Source: Chloroflexota bacterium (GTDB lineage Bacteria > Chloroflexota > Limnocylindria > Limnocylindrales > CSP1-4). From it: a stretch of 22,150 nt of DNA. Made by a program: the position numbers and the translations under genes. Under the pieces are notes generated by a model. It searched no databases. It was not told the DNA's origin and was given only the letters and a program-made list of their open reading frames with translations. Positions 7,603 through 17,254 of this stretch are shown here, one piece after another. Location: contig JACCQX010000188.1 in assembly GCA_013813905.1 (NCBI GenBank), forward strand, positions 1 through 22,150, in the 5' to 3' direction. Within the stretch, counting starts at the first letter, position 1. Each line of letters starts with the position of its first letter.

Positions 7603-7886
7603 CCTCCTACCGGTTCGCCGTCTCGGTCATGCCCAAGGCGGGCATCTTGGATCCGCAGGGTCGCGCCGTGGAAGGGTCGCTCGGTCAGCTGGGTCTCCAC
7701 GGCGTCCGGGATGTGCGCGTCGGGCGGCACGTGGAACTCTCCGTGGAAGCGAGCTCTGAGGCGGCTGCTCGAGCGGTGGTGGAGCGGCTCTCGGGGGCGC
7801 TGCTCGCCAACCCGCTCATCGAAGCCTGGTCGGTGGAGATGCTGGATCCCGGGGTGGCGCCCGTGGCGGTGGCGGCAGCGGAATGA
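7599..7886 (+). CDS. purS: FGAM synthase subunit PurS
   Basis: A 95-residue protein, the small structural subunit that bridges PurL and PurQ in the three-part FGAM synthase of many bacteria and archaea. It shows the family's two-strand pattern: YRFAVSVMPKAGILDPQGRA at the start, a central VRDVRVGRHVELSVE and a late LLANPLIEAWSVEM. It has a slightly longer Ala/Val-rich tail than the usual 80-85 residues. The ATG overlaps the purC stop (ATGA), and its own TGA overlaps purQ. Position between purC and purQ-purL supports the call as much as the sequence does. Confidence 0.92.
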   Translation: MTSYRFAVSVMPKAGILDPQGRAVEGSLGQLGLHGVRDVRVGRHVELSVEASSEAAARAVVERLSGALLANPLIEAWSVEMLDPGVAPVAVAAAE

Positions 7887-8574
7887 AGGCCGGTATCGTG
7901 GTGTTCCCCGGTTCGAACTGCGACCGGGATGCCCTGCACGCGGCGCGCCTGGCGGGCATGGAGGCGGAGCTGCTCTGGCACGAGGATCCGGGCCTGCATG
8001 GCAGCGAGCTGGTGATCTTGCCCGGCGGCTTCGCTTATGGCGACTACCTTCGAGCCGGCGCCCTGGCCCGCTTCAGTCCCGTCATGAGGGCGATAGAGGA
8101 TCACGCCGAGCGGGGAGGCCTGGTGCTGGGCATATGCAACGGCTTCCAGGTCCTCGCCGAGGCCGGTCTGGTGCCGGGAGCGCTGCTACGCAACACGTCC
8201 CTGCGCTTCGAGCACCGCTGGGTGCGACTGTCCGTGGAGCGCCACGACACACCCTTCACGGCGGCGGTGCCCGCCGGTGCGACGCTGCGCCTGCCCATCG
8301 CGCACGGTGAGGGCTGTTACTTCCTGCCGGAGCCGGAGCTGGATGCCCTGCACGCTCGCGGCGGGATCCTCTTCCGCTACGCGGACCCGGAAGGCAACCC
8401 GAACGGATCGGCACGCGACATCGCCGGCGTGCTGAACCAGCGTGGCAACGTGTGCGGGCTGATGCCGCATCCAGAGCGCGCGTCGGAGGCGGTGCTGGGC
8501 TCCGACGACGGCCTGCTGCTCTTCCGCTCGCTGCTGGAAAGTGCCGCCGCCCATGCCAGCGGGGTGGCTGCCTG

Positions 8575-8575
<1 letters not shown>
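7883..8575 (+). CDS. purQ: FGAM synthase glutaminase subunit PurQ
   Basis: This 230-residue class I glutamine amidotransferase subunit releases ammonia from glutamine for PurL. The start [15 protein letters not shown], the [15 protein letters not shown] segment and the nucleophile Cys85 in GICNGFQ are clear. The C-terminal [10 protein letters not shown] supplies the catalytic His and Glu. Length is normal. The ATG overlaps the purS stop (ATGA) and the TGA shares one base with the purL ATG, consistent with equal-stoichiometry synthesis of the PurSQL complex. Confidence 0.96.
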
Positions 8576-10959
<2,384 letters not shown>

Positions 10960-10960
10960 G

Positions 10961-12400
10961 GTGTGCGGCGTGCTGGGCGTCTTCTCCGCCGGACGGGAGG
11001 CTGCGCCGCTCGCCGCGCTGGGTCTCTTCGCTCTTCAGCACCGCGGGCAGGAGTCGGCCGGTCTGGCCGTCAGCGACGGCACCGGCGTGATGGTCTACAA
11101 GGACTTGGGACTCGTCGCGCAGGTGCTGGACGATCGGCGGATGCCGTCACTTCGCGGCGACCGAGCCATCGCCCATTGCCGCTACTCCACCACCGGCTCC
11201 AGCGTCTGGGAGAACAGCCAGCCCGCCTTCCGTCTGGGGCCGCGGCGCACGGTCGCGCTGGGCCATAACGGCAACCTGGTCAACACGCGTCAGTTGCGCG
11301 ACGAGCTGGACGCCGGCACTGGCGCGATGGTCGGCACGAGCGACACGGAGCTCCTTACTGCCCTGCTGGCGGGAGAGCCGGCCGCCGACCTGGTCGAGGC
11401 GCTGGCGCGGCTGCTCCCCCGGGTGAAAGGGGCTTACTCGTTGGTGGCCATGGACGAGACTCGGGTCATAGGCGTCCGCGACCCGTTCGGCATCAGGCCG
11501 CTGGTGCTGGGCCGCTTGCCGGCCGAGGCGGATGGCTCACACGGCTGGGTGCTCAGCTCGGAGACGTGCGGCCTGGAGGTCGTGGGCGCCAGCTTCGTGC
11601 GCGATGTGGAGCCCGGGGAGATGGTCGTTCTGGGCGAGCCCGGCGGGCCTCGATCCGTTCGCTTCGCACCGGGTCGCGAGCAGCTGTGCGTCTTCGAGCT
11701 GATCTACTTCGCCCGGCCGGACTCGTTCATGGTGGGACGCAACCTGTACGAGGTCCGCCGGCGGATGGGCGAGGAGCTGGCCACCGAGGCGCCGGTCGAG
11801 GCCGACCTCGTGATGCCCGTGCCGGACACGGGGTCTGCGGCTGCCGCCGGTTATGCCGAACGCAGCGGGATCACGTACCGCGAGGGGATGGTCAAGAATC
11901 GCTACGCCGGTCGGACCTTCATCCAGCCCAGCCAGGCTCTGCGGCAGCGTGGCGTGACGGTGAAGTTGAGTCCGCTGCCGGACCAGGTGCGCGGTCGTCG
12001 CCTCATCGTCGTCGACGCCTCGATCGTGCGCGGGACCACGACACGACGCATCGTGGAGATGCTGCGGCGGGCGGGTGCGGCCGAGGTCCACCTGCGCATC
12101 AGCGCACCGCCCATCCACCATCCTTGCTTCTACGGCATCGACACCCAGATCGAAAGGGAGCTCATCGCGGCGCGGCTGGACCGGGCTGGCATCCGCGACT
12201 TCGTGGGCGCCGATTCACTGGCCTACCTGTCCATCGGCGGGGTCCTGGACGCCATCGGACTGCCACGCGAGCGCTTCTGCTTCGCCTGCTTCGACGGTCA
12301 GTACCCGGTGCCCGTGCCGTACGACGCGGAGTCGCACAAATGGGTGCTGGAGTCGCGGTCGGAAGTGCCCGCCGGGCCGCCGGTGGCGCCCGTCGGATGA
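10961..12400 (+). CDS. purF: Glutamine PRPP amidotransferase
   Basis: This 479-residue enzyme catalyses the first step, PRPP plus glutamine to phosphoribosylamine. GTG is followed directly by Cys2, the N-terminal nucleophile, so no propeptide is needed. The glutaminase half has LFALQHRGQESAGLA, HCRYSTTGS, LGHNGNL and GTSDTELL. Four cysteines match the B. subtilis-type Fe-S ligands: CVFELIYFARPDS, ISAPPIHHPCFYGID and the CFAC pair, so a [4Fe-4S] cluster is expected. The PRPP loop reads VVDASIVRGTT (Asp352-Ala353); the family normally has two Asp there. One base separates it from purL, and its TGA overlaps purM. In the family this enzyme is the site of nucleotide feedback inhibition. Confidence 0.95.
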   Translation: MCGVLGVFSAGREAAPLAALGLFALQHRGQESAGLAVSDGTGVMVYKDLGLVAQVLDDRRMPSLRGDRAIAHCRYSTTGSSVWENSQPAFRLGPRRTVALGHNGNLVNTRQLRDELDAGTGAMVGTSDTELLTALLAGEPAADLVEALARLLPRVKGAYSLVAMDETRVIGVRDPFGIRPLVLGRLPAEADGSHGWVLSSETCGLEVVGASFVRDVEPGEMVVLGEPGGPRSVRFAPGREQLCVFELIYFARPDSFMVGRNLYEVRRRMGEELATEAPVEADLVMPVPDTGSAAAAGYAERSGITYREGMVKNRYAGRTFIQPSQALRQRGVTVKLSPLPDQVRGRRLIVVDASIVRGTTTRRIVEMLRRAGAAEVHLRISAPPIHHPCFYGIDTQIERELIAARLDRAGIRDFVGADSLAYLSIGGVLDAIGLPRERFCFACFDGQYPVPVPYDAESHKWVLESRSEVPAGPPVAPVG

Positions 12401-13461
12401 GCGTTCCGGCGCGTGACGCCTACGCCGAGGCGGGGGTGGACGTGGCGGCAGGCGATCGCGCCGTGGAGCTCCTGCGCCAGCGGGTCGGCGGGACGTCGGA
12501 CCTGCTGGCGGGCAGGTCCGGTTTCGCGGCGGCCCTGCCATTGCCGATGCCCTCGGGGTCCAGCGTGGAGAGCCTCCTGGTGGCCGCCACGGACGGCGTC
12601 GGCACGAAGACCGAGATCGCCCGGCGGATGGGCCGCTACGACACCATAGGCCAGGACCTGGTGGCCATGTGCGCCGACGACGTGGTCTGCCACGGCGCCC
12701 GACCGTTCGCCTTCCTGGACTATCTCGCGCTGGGCAAGGTCGACCCGGAGCGGGTGGCCACCATCGTGGCCGGGATCGCCCACGCCTGCGAAGCCATCGA
12801 TTGCGAGCTGGTGGGCGGGGAGACGGCCGAGCATCCCGGCCTGATGGCAGCCGACGCCTTCGACCTGGCCGGCTTCTGCCTGGGCATCGTCGAGCGCGAC
12901 CGCCTGATCGACGGGTCGGCGGCGAGGGAGGGGGACGTCGTGGTCGGGCTCGCGTCCTCCGGCCTGCACGCCAATGGCTATTCCCTGGTCCGCTCGCTGC
13001 TGGCGGACGAGCGGCTGGGACTCGATGGCACGCTGTGGGATGGCGGCAGCGTGGGCGAGGCGCTGCTCGCCCCGACGCGACTGTACGCGTCGCACATCCT
13101 GGCACTCCTGGAGGCTGCTCAAGACGGCGGCTCCCGCATCGGCGGGCTGGCGCACGTCACGGGCGGCGGGCTGCCGGGCAACATCCCCCGGGCCGTGCCC
13201 GCCGGTCTGGGCGTCTCCCTGACCCCCGGCTTGTGGCCGGTGCCGCGGATCGTCGAGCTGGTCGCTGAGCGTGCCGGCCTCTCCGGCCCGGAGTCGCGCG
13301 CGACGTTCAACTCGGGCATAGGGATGGCCGTGATCGTGGAGCCCGATGCGGCTGACGCGACGCTGCGGTTCATGGAGGCTCGGGCCATCGAGGCCTGGCG
13401 CATCGGCCGGGTGGTGCCGGCTTCACTGACGGGACCCTCGCGCTACCGCGAGCACCCGTGA
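12397..13461 (+). CDS. purM: AIR synthetase
   Basis: This 354-residue PurM/PurL-superfamily enzyme cyclises FGAM to AIR with ATP. Landmarks are DAYAEAGVDVAAGDRAVELL at the start, ATDGVGTKTEIA, the MCADDVVCHGARPFAFLDY stretch, VGGETAEHPG, SSGLHANGYSLVR, HVTGGGLPGNIPR and FNSGIGM. Length is normal for the family. The ATG overlaps the purF stop (ATGA) and the TGA overlaps the GTG of the next gene. Its product AIR is the substrate of the carboxylation step whose gene is not in this window. Confidence 0.96.
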   Translation: MSVPARDAYAEAGVDVAAGDRAVELLRQRVGGTSDLLAGRSGFAAALPLPMPSGSSVESLLVAATDGVGTKTEIARRMGRYDTIGQDLVAMCADDVVCHGARPFAFLDYLALGKVDPERVATIVAGIAHACEAIDCELVGGETAEHPGLMAADAFDLAGFCLGIVERDRLIDGSAAREGDVVVGLASSGLHANGYSLVRSLLADERLGLDGTLWDGGSVGEALLAPTRLYASHILALLEAAQDGGSRIGGLAHVTGGGLPGNIPRAVPAGLGVSLTPGLWPVPRIVELVAERAGLSGPESRATFNSGIGMAVIVEPDAADATLRFMEARAIEAWRIGRVVPASLTGPSRYREHP

Positions 13462-15695
13462 AGAACGTCGCGGTCTGCGTCTCGGGGGAGGGGAGCAACC
13501 TGCGGGCGCTGCTCGCGGCGGAGCGCCACGGCACTCTTGGCGGTGCGGTGGTGCTGGTCGCGGCCGACCGCGAGTGCCGCGGCCTCGAGACCGCTCGCTC
13601 GGCGGGCATCCCCACAGTGCTGGTGTCGCCTGACGCCTACCTCGACCGCAGCGACTGGGACGCGTCCCTGGCGGCCGCTCTGCAGGCGGCGGCGCCGGAT
13701 CTCGTCGTCCTGGCCGGGTTCATGCGCGTGGTCGGCCCGGGCACGCTCGCCGCGTTCCCCGACCGGATCCTGAACGTTCATCCCAGCCTCTTGCCGGCCT
13801 TCCCCGGCACGGACGCCGTGGGTGAGGCGCTGGTCGCCGGCGTTCGCCTAACCGGCGTCACGGTACACGTGGTCGATGCCAGGCTCGACGGCGGGCCCAT
13901 CCTCCTCCAGGAGTCGGAGCCGGTCCTGCCTACTGATGACCGCGAGGCGCTGCTGGGTCGGCTCCACGCCCTGGAGCATCGGCTGCTGCCGCGCGCCGCG
14001 GCCCTGATGCTGGCCGGTGCCGCGTCCGTGTCCGTGTCCGAGCCCCGCGTCGTACTGGACGCCGCCCTGGCCGCCGATCTGCCGTCGCGTCGCCGCGCCC
14101 TGATCTCCGTCTCCGACAAGCGCGGGCTGGAGGATCTGGGCAGAGGTCTCACGGCCCTCGACTTCGAGCTGGTCTCGACCGGGGGCACCGCCCGGGTCCT
14201 TCGCGAGGCAGGCCTCAGGGTCACCGATGTGAGCGTCGTCACGGGCGCGCCCGAGATGCTCGACGGACGCGTCAAGACGCTCCATCCGCGCATCGCGGCG
14301 GGCGTGCTGGCGGACCGGCGGCGGGCCGATCACCGGGCGCAGCTGGCCGCGGCGGGCATCGAGCCCTTCGAGCTCGTGGTCGTGAACCTCTATCCCTTCG
14401 AGGCGGTTTCGCAACGGGCGGACATCACCGCCGACGAGCTGATCGAGGAGATCGACATCGGCGGCCCGACGCTGGTCAGGGCCGCGGCCAAGAACCACGC
14501 CAACGTGGCCGTGGTCACGGATCCCGATCACTATCCCCGGTTGCTTGCCGCTCTGGCTGGCGGCCCGACGGTCCCCGAAGAGACGCGTCGGTCACTCGCG
14601 GTGGCGGCGTTCGCGCACACGGCGGCCTACGAAACGATTATCGCCCGCACGCTGCCCGACGTGCTGGGCACCGGCGGCGCCGCGGCCGGACCGGACGACG
14701 TGGTCGCAGCGTCCACTGTGCCCGAGACGTTCCCCGCCCACCTGAGCCTTCGCCTGGAACACGTCGAACAGCTTCGCTACGGGGAGAACCCGCATCAGGC
14801 CGCGGCGCTCTATCGCCGTCGCGACGCTGTGCCCGAGAGCGGACCCTTCGCGACCGGGATGCGCCTGCTCCAGGGCAAGCCACTCTCCTACAACAACATC
14901 CTCGACGCCTCAGCCGCGGCCGCTCTGGCGCGGGACCTGCGCGGCCCCGCCGTGGCCATCATCAAGCACCTCAACCCGTGCGGCGCCGCCGAGGCGGCCG
15001 ACATCGGCACGGCTTGGCTGCGGGCCCTGGCGGGCGACCCGACGAGTGCCTTCGGTGGTGTGGTGGCGGTCCGCGGCACGGTCGATGCTTCCCTGGCGCT
15101 GGACCTCACGGACATCTTCCTCGAGGTCGTCGTCGCCGCGGCTTTCGACCCGGACGCCCGGCAGGCCCTGGCTGCCAAGCCAAACTTGCGCCTGATCGAG
15201 GACCCGACCGTCCTCTTGCCCGTTTCGCCGGGTATCGAGCTGCGCACGGCCGGCGGCGGTGTCCTGCTCGCCGAGTCGGATCACCGGGCAGAGGCCGATG
15301 ACCCCGGCGCGTGGCGGACCGCAACGACACGCTCGCCATCGCCCAGCGAACTTATCGACCTGGAGCTGGCCTGGCGCATCGCTCGACACGTCAGCTCGAA
15401 TGCTATCGTGCTAACACGCGAGCAAGCTGTCGTGGGTGTGGGCGCCGGGCAGATGAGCCGGGTCGACTCATGCCGTTTAGCCGTCGAGAAAGCCGGCCCG
15501 GACCGAGCCTCCGGCGCGGCCTGTGGGTCGGACGCCTTCTTCCCGTTTCCCGATGGCGTCGAGCTGTGCCTGGCGGCGGGCGTCACCGCCTTTGTGCAGC
15601 CCGGGGGATCGCAGCGCGACGCAGAGGTCGTAGCAGTCGCGGAGCGAGCTGGCGCGACCATGCTGCTTACCGGCCGGCGGCATTTCCGGCACTGA
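13458..15695 (+). CDS. purN/purH: PurN-PurH fusion: GAR transformylase + AICAR transformylase/IMP cyclohydrolase
   Basis: One uninterrupted 745-residue frame carries two enzymes normally encoded separately. Residues 1 to about 187 are PurN, with GSNLRALL, NVHPSLLPAFPG and LDGGP; Asn106, His108 and Asp144 fall at the numbers of the E. coli catalytic residues. About 25 residues later, PurH begins at RRALISVSDKRG. Its cyclohydrolase domain shows STGGTA and MLDGRVKTLHPRI, and its transformylase domain has the catalytic Lys503-His504 in IIKHLNPCG, with SYNNILDA. The protein would catalyse steps 3, 9 and 10, both transfers using 10-formyl-THF. The linker contains a TCCGTG microrepeat (14025-14040). 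The GTG start overlaps the purM TGA. It ends the operon's purine genes. Confidence 0.95.
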   Translation: MKNVAVCVSGEGSNLRALLAAERHGTLGGAVVLVAADRECRGLETARSAGIPTVLVSPDAYLDRSDWDASLAAALQAAAPDLVVLAGFMRVVGPGTLAAFPDRILNVHPSLLPAFPGTDAVGEALVAGVRLTGVTVHVVDARLDGGPILLQESEPVLPTDDREALLGRLHALEHRLLPRAAALMLAGAASVSVSEPRVVLDAALAADLPSRRRALISVSDKRGLEDLGRGLTALDFELVSTGGTARVLREAGLRVTDVSVVTGAPEMLDGRVKTLHPRIAAGVLADRRRADHRAQLAAAGIEPFELVVVNLYPFEAVSQRADITADELIEEIDIGGPTLVRAAAKNHANVAVVTDPDHYPRLLAALAGGPTVPEETRRSLAVAAFAHTAAYETIIARTLPDVLGTGGAAAGPDDVVAASTVPETFPAHLSLRLEHVEQLRYGENPHQAAALYRRRDAVPESGPFATGMRLLQGKPLSYNNILDASAAAALARDLRGPAVAIIKHLNPCGAAEAADIGTAWLRALAGDPTSAFGGVVAVRGTVDASLALDLTDIFLEVVVAAAFDPDARQALAAKPNLRLIEDPTVLLPVSPGIELRTAGGGVLLAESDHRAEADDPGAWRTATTRSPSPSELIDLELAWRIARHVSSNAIVLTREQAVVGVGAGQMSRVDSCRLAVEKAGPDRASGAACGSDAFFPFPDGVELCLAAGVTAFVQPGGSQRDAEVVAVAERAGATMLLTGRRHFRH

Positions 15696-15762
15696 AAGGT
15701 CCGACCCGCCACACTCGTTCATGGCGGCGCGCCCATCCCCGCGCCACGCCGCAGGAGGAACC

Positions 15763-16347
15763 ATGGACGAGACACGAGCGACCCCCACGCCCCAGACCGA
15801 CGACACGGCCAACATGACTGAAGCCGCTCCCGACCGGCCTACGGACGAGACGTTCCAGATGCCCGGCCCGGAAACCATCGAGGAGGCGGAAGGCAGCGGC
15901 GAGCCGGCCGAGACCAGCGCCGGCGACGACATCAGTGCCTTCAGCGGCACCACCGACGGATCCGGCAGTTACGGCGACGCATCGAGCGGCTTCGGCGACG
16001 CATCCAGCGGGTCACTTGATGAGGACCCGTCCAGCACGAGCGGCAGCCGTCGGCCGGATGTCCAGCAGATGGTCGGTCAGCTTCAGCACATGATCGACCA
16101 ACTGGCCACGCAGGCCAGTCCGGCCCTCAAGGAAGTCGCCGCCAAGGCTGCCGAGCTGGCCGCTGCCGCCGCTGGAAAGGCGGGCCCCATCGCGCACAAG
16201 GCCGCCGGCGTGACCGAATCGGTCGGGCAGCGCGTGGCCAGCAAGAGCAGCCAAGTGGCGACGAACCTGCGCAGCTCGCGATCCTCGTCGACGGGCACCC
16301 CTGCCGAGGATCAGCCGTCGACCGAAGGGGAGGCTCTGGGCGAGTAG
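15763..16347 (+). CDS. Acidic disordered plus Ala-rich helical hypothetical protein
   Basis: A 194-residue protein of unknown function. The ATG at 15763 was chosen because AGGAGG lies 4 bases before it; an earlier ATG (15721) lacks such a site. Residues 1-95 are acidic and rich in Thr, Pro, Ser and Gly, with a short repeat GDASSGFGDASSG. Residues about 100-165 form a long Ala/Lys/Gln-rich amphipathic stretch (from VQQMVGQLQHM to KSSQVATNL), recalling LEA/apolipoprotein-like helices rather than an enzyme. The tail is Ser-rich. It has no signal peptide or hydrophobic membrane segment. It begins 67 bases after the purine operon, so it may be partly co-transcribed. A hairpin terminator follows 27 bases after its stop. 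Confidence 0.75.
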   Translation: MDETRATPTPQTDDTANMTEAAPDRPTDETFQMPGPETIEEAEGSGEPAETSAGDDISAFSGTTDGSGSYGDASSGFGDASSGSLDEDPSSTSGSRRPDVQQMVGQLQHMIDQLATQASPALKEVAAKAAELAAAAAGKAGPIAHKAAGVTESVGQRVASKSSQVATNLRSSRSSSTGTPAEDQPSTEGEALGE

Positions 16348-16374
16348 AGCAACGTATCTCTCGCCAAGGCATGA

Positions 16375-16401
16375 AGAGCCCCGCCCTGGCGGCGGGGCTC
16401 T
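16375..16401. terminator. Hairpin terminator between convergent genes
   Basis: A perfect 11-base-pair stem, AGAGCCCCGCC (16375-16385) with GGCGGGGCTCT (16391-16401), closes a 5-base loop. It lies between the stop of the plus-strand gene (16347) and the stop of the minus-strand gene (16417), so it can serve both. Neither side has a long U run; the minus strand continues TCTTCATGCCTT, the plus strand GCTCTTGCGG. Confidence 0.7.
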
Positions 16402-16416
16402 GCTCTTGCGGTGGCG

Positions 16417-16629
16417 TCAGAAGGGGCGGACGACCACCGCCACCAAAGCTGCGGAAGTGGCCAGCATCGTGGTCGCCAGGCCATGGCGCAGACGAGGCCG
16501 CGGGGTTCGTGCCGCGACGTGTTCGCTTCGGACCTTGGCGGACCGGACCAGCCGCGCCTGACGGGCCTCTGCGAGCAGATCGCTCTGGCGCTCATTCGCC
16601 AGGGACTGGAGGGTGTAAGGGTGGTTCAT
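16417..16629 (-). CDS. Small basic single-pass membrane protein
   Basis: A 70-residue protein of unknown function starting MNHPYTLQSLANERQSDLLA. The start at 16629 is set by GGAGG 7 bases upstream on the minus strand; the frame extends to 16953 but the added part is low quality. The first 45 residues are a charged, Arg-rich helix; the last 20 or so (from LATTMLATSAALVAVVV) are hydrophobic and end in RPF, giving a C-terminal membrane anchor. Small MNHPY-type proteins of this layout occur next to unrelated genes in high-GC bacteria; their role is unknown to me. It converges on the preceding gene across the terminator hairpin. Confidence 0.65.
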   Translation of the reverse strand: MNHPYTLQSLANERQSDLLAEARQARLVRSAKVRSEHVAARTPRPRLRHGLATTMLATSAALVAVVVRPF

Positions 16630-16670
16630 CTCGGTCCTCCTTCCTGCCGCCGGGGTGGCAGCCGTGTGGA

Positions 16671-16700
16671 CCGATAGAGCGGTGTCATAGCGCGATGCAA
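16671..16700 (-). promoter_or_regulatory. Weak candidate promoter for the small membrane protein gene
   Basis: On the minus strand TTGCAT (16695-16700) and TATCGG (16671-16676) are 18 bases apart, ending about 42 bases before the ATG at 16629. The -35 is reasonable and the -10 poor. It is listed because the position fits and nothing better is visible nearby. Confidence 0.25.
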
Positions 16701-16789
16701 GAGCGATCCCGCGACACTGAGGCGGTCGATCCGAAGGCTGTCCTTGCGTCGGGATGTCGCCGCTCCCGCTGTCCGAAGCCAGACAGAGT

Positions 16790-16816
16790 GATGACCGGGC
16801 GCTCGGCCCGGTCATC
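16790..16816. terminator. Perfect inverted repeat, probable hairpin
   Basis: GATGACCGGGC (16790-16800) and GCCCGGTCATC (16806-16816) form an 11-base-pair stem with a 5-base loop. It lies between two minus-strand genes, about 85 bases past the stop of the upstream one (16901-17089). No strong U run follows on either strand, so a terminator, an RNA-stabilising hairpin or a protein site are all possible. The rest of 16630-16900 shows no convincing gene. Confidence 0.45.
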
Positions 16817-16861
16817 GTGCAGCTCGGATGCGAAGGGGCGGCTGATCCGTCCTGGTGAGTC

Positions 16862-16882
16862 GTCTCCTGCAGATCAGGAGAC
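16862..16882. repeat. Inverted repeat just downstream of the DDTEGH gene
   Basis: GTCTCCTG (16862-16869) and CAGGAGAC (16875-16882) pair perfectly around the 5-base loop CAGAT. The repeat is about 18 bases past the stop of the minus-strand gene 16901-17089, where a terminator would be expected, although no U run follows. Together with 16790-16816 it makes a pair of 5-base-loop hairpins in 93 bases. Confidence 0.45.
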
Positions 16883-16900
16883 GCGACTAGCTGAACTTCA

Positions 16901-17089
16901 CTAACGGCCGCGAGCATCCCTCTGGCGCTGGCGGTCGCGAGCGGCTCGGTCAACGTCCTGTTCCTTCACCCGCGCATGCTGTCGAGCGGTCGTGGGATCG
17001 ATCATCAAACTGTGTCCTTCGGTGTCGTCACCGTCGGGGTCGTTCAGCTGAGGATCGTCTTCGGTCGCCTTCGGATCCTTGTTCGGCAT
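16901..17089 (-). CDS. Small charged protein with one DDTEGH motif
   Basis: A 62-residue hydrophilic protein of unknown function. The start MPNKDPKATEDDPQLNDPDG (ATG 17089) was preferred, with GGAG 10 bases upstream; a start at 17182 would add 31 residues that look non-coding. Residues about 18-30 read GDDTEGHSLMIDP, the same D-x-E-G-H core repeated four times in the protein at 19793-20035. The C-terminal half is strongly charged (KEQDVDRAARDRQRQRDARG) and probably helical. It has no signal peptide or membrane segment. It is divergent from the MFS transporter gene, sharing a 165-base intergenic region with it. Confidence 0.6.
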   Translation of the reverse strand: MPNKDPKATEDDPQLNDPDGDDTEGHSLMIDPTTARQHARVKEQDVDRAARDRQRQRDARGR

Positions 17090-17117
17090 CGCTATCACGC
17101 TCCGGTCCTGTGAGGTC

Positions 17118-17138
17118 CCACGCAACCGCGCTGCGTGG
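17118..17138. repeat. Inverted repeat in the divergent region before the transporter
   Basis: CCACGCA (17118-17124) and TGCGTGG (17132-17138) pair perfectly across 7 bases. It is about 29 bases before the ATG of the minus-strand DDTEGH gene. A shorter palindrome, CTGGCGCCAG (17229-17238), lies 16 bases before the transporter ATG, just after a TTGACA at 17214-17219. Either could be an operator, for example for the nearby Crp/Fnr protein; neither resembles the classical TGTGA-N6-TCACA site. Confidence 0.3.
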
Positions 17139-17254
17139 TCGCCCGCACCATGCAGGATGCGGGTCGGTGGTGCACAGGTCAACGTCTCAGCCGACGGCCC
17201 GACTGTAAAGTGGTTGACAAGCGCCTGCCTGGCGCCAGCGCAGCGTGAGGCTTG

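Noticed and set aside
16371..16904. 177-residue plus-strand frame over the small membrane protein
   Set aside because: It begins inside the terminator hairpin with no ribosome site, crosses both hairpins, and has low-complexity Arg/Pro/Ser content typical of a shadow frame.
17214..17219. Perfect TTGACA upstream of the MFS transporter
   Set aside because: No acceptable -10 element lies 16-19 bases downstream; that stretch is GC-rich (GCCAGCGCAG). I did not call it a promoter.
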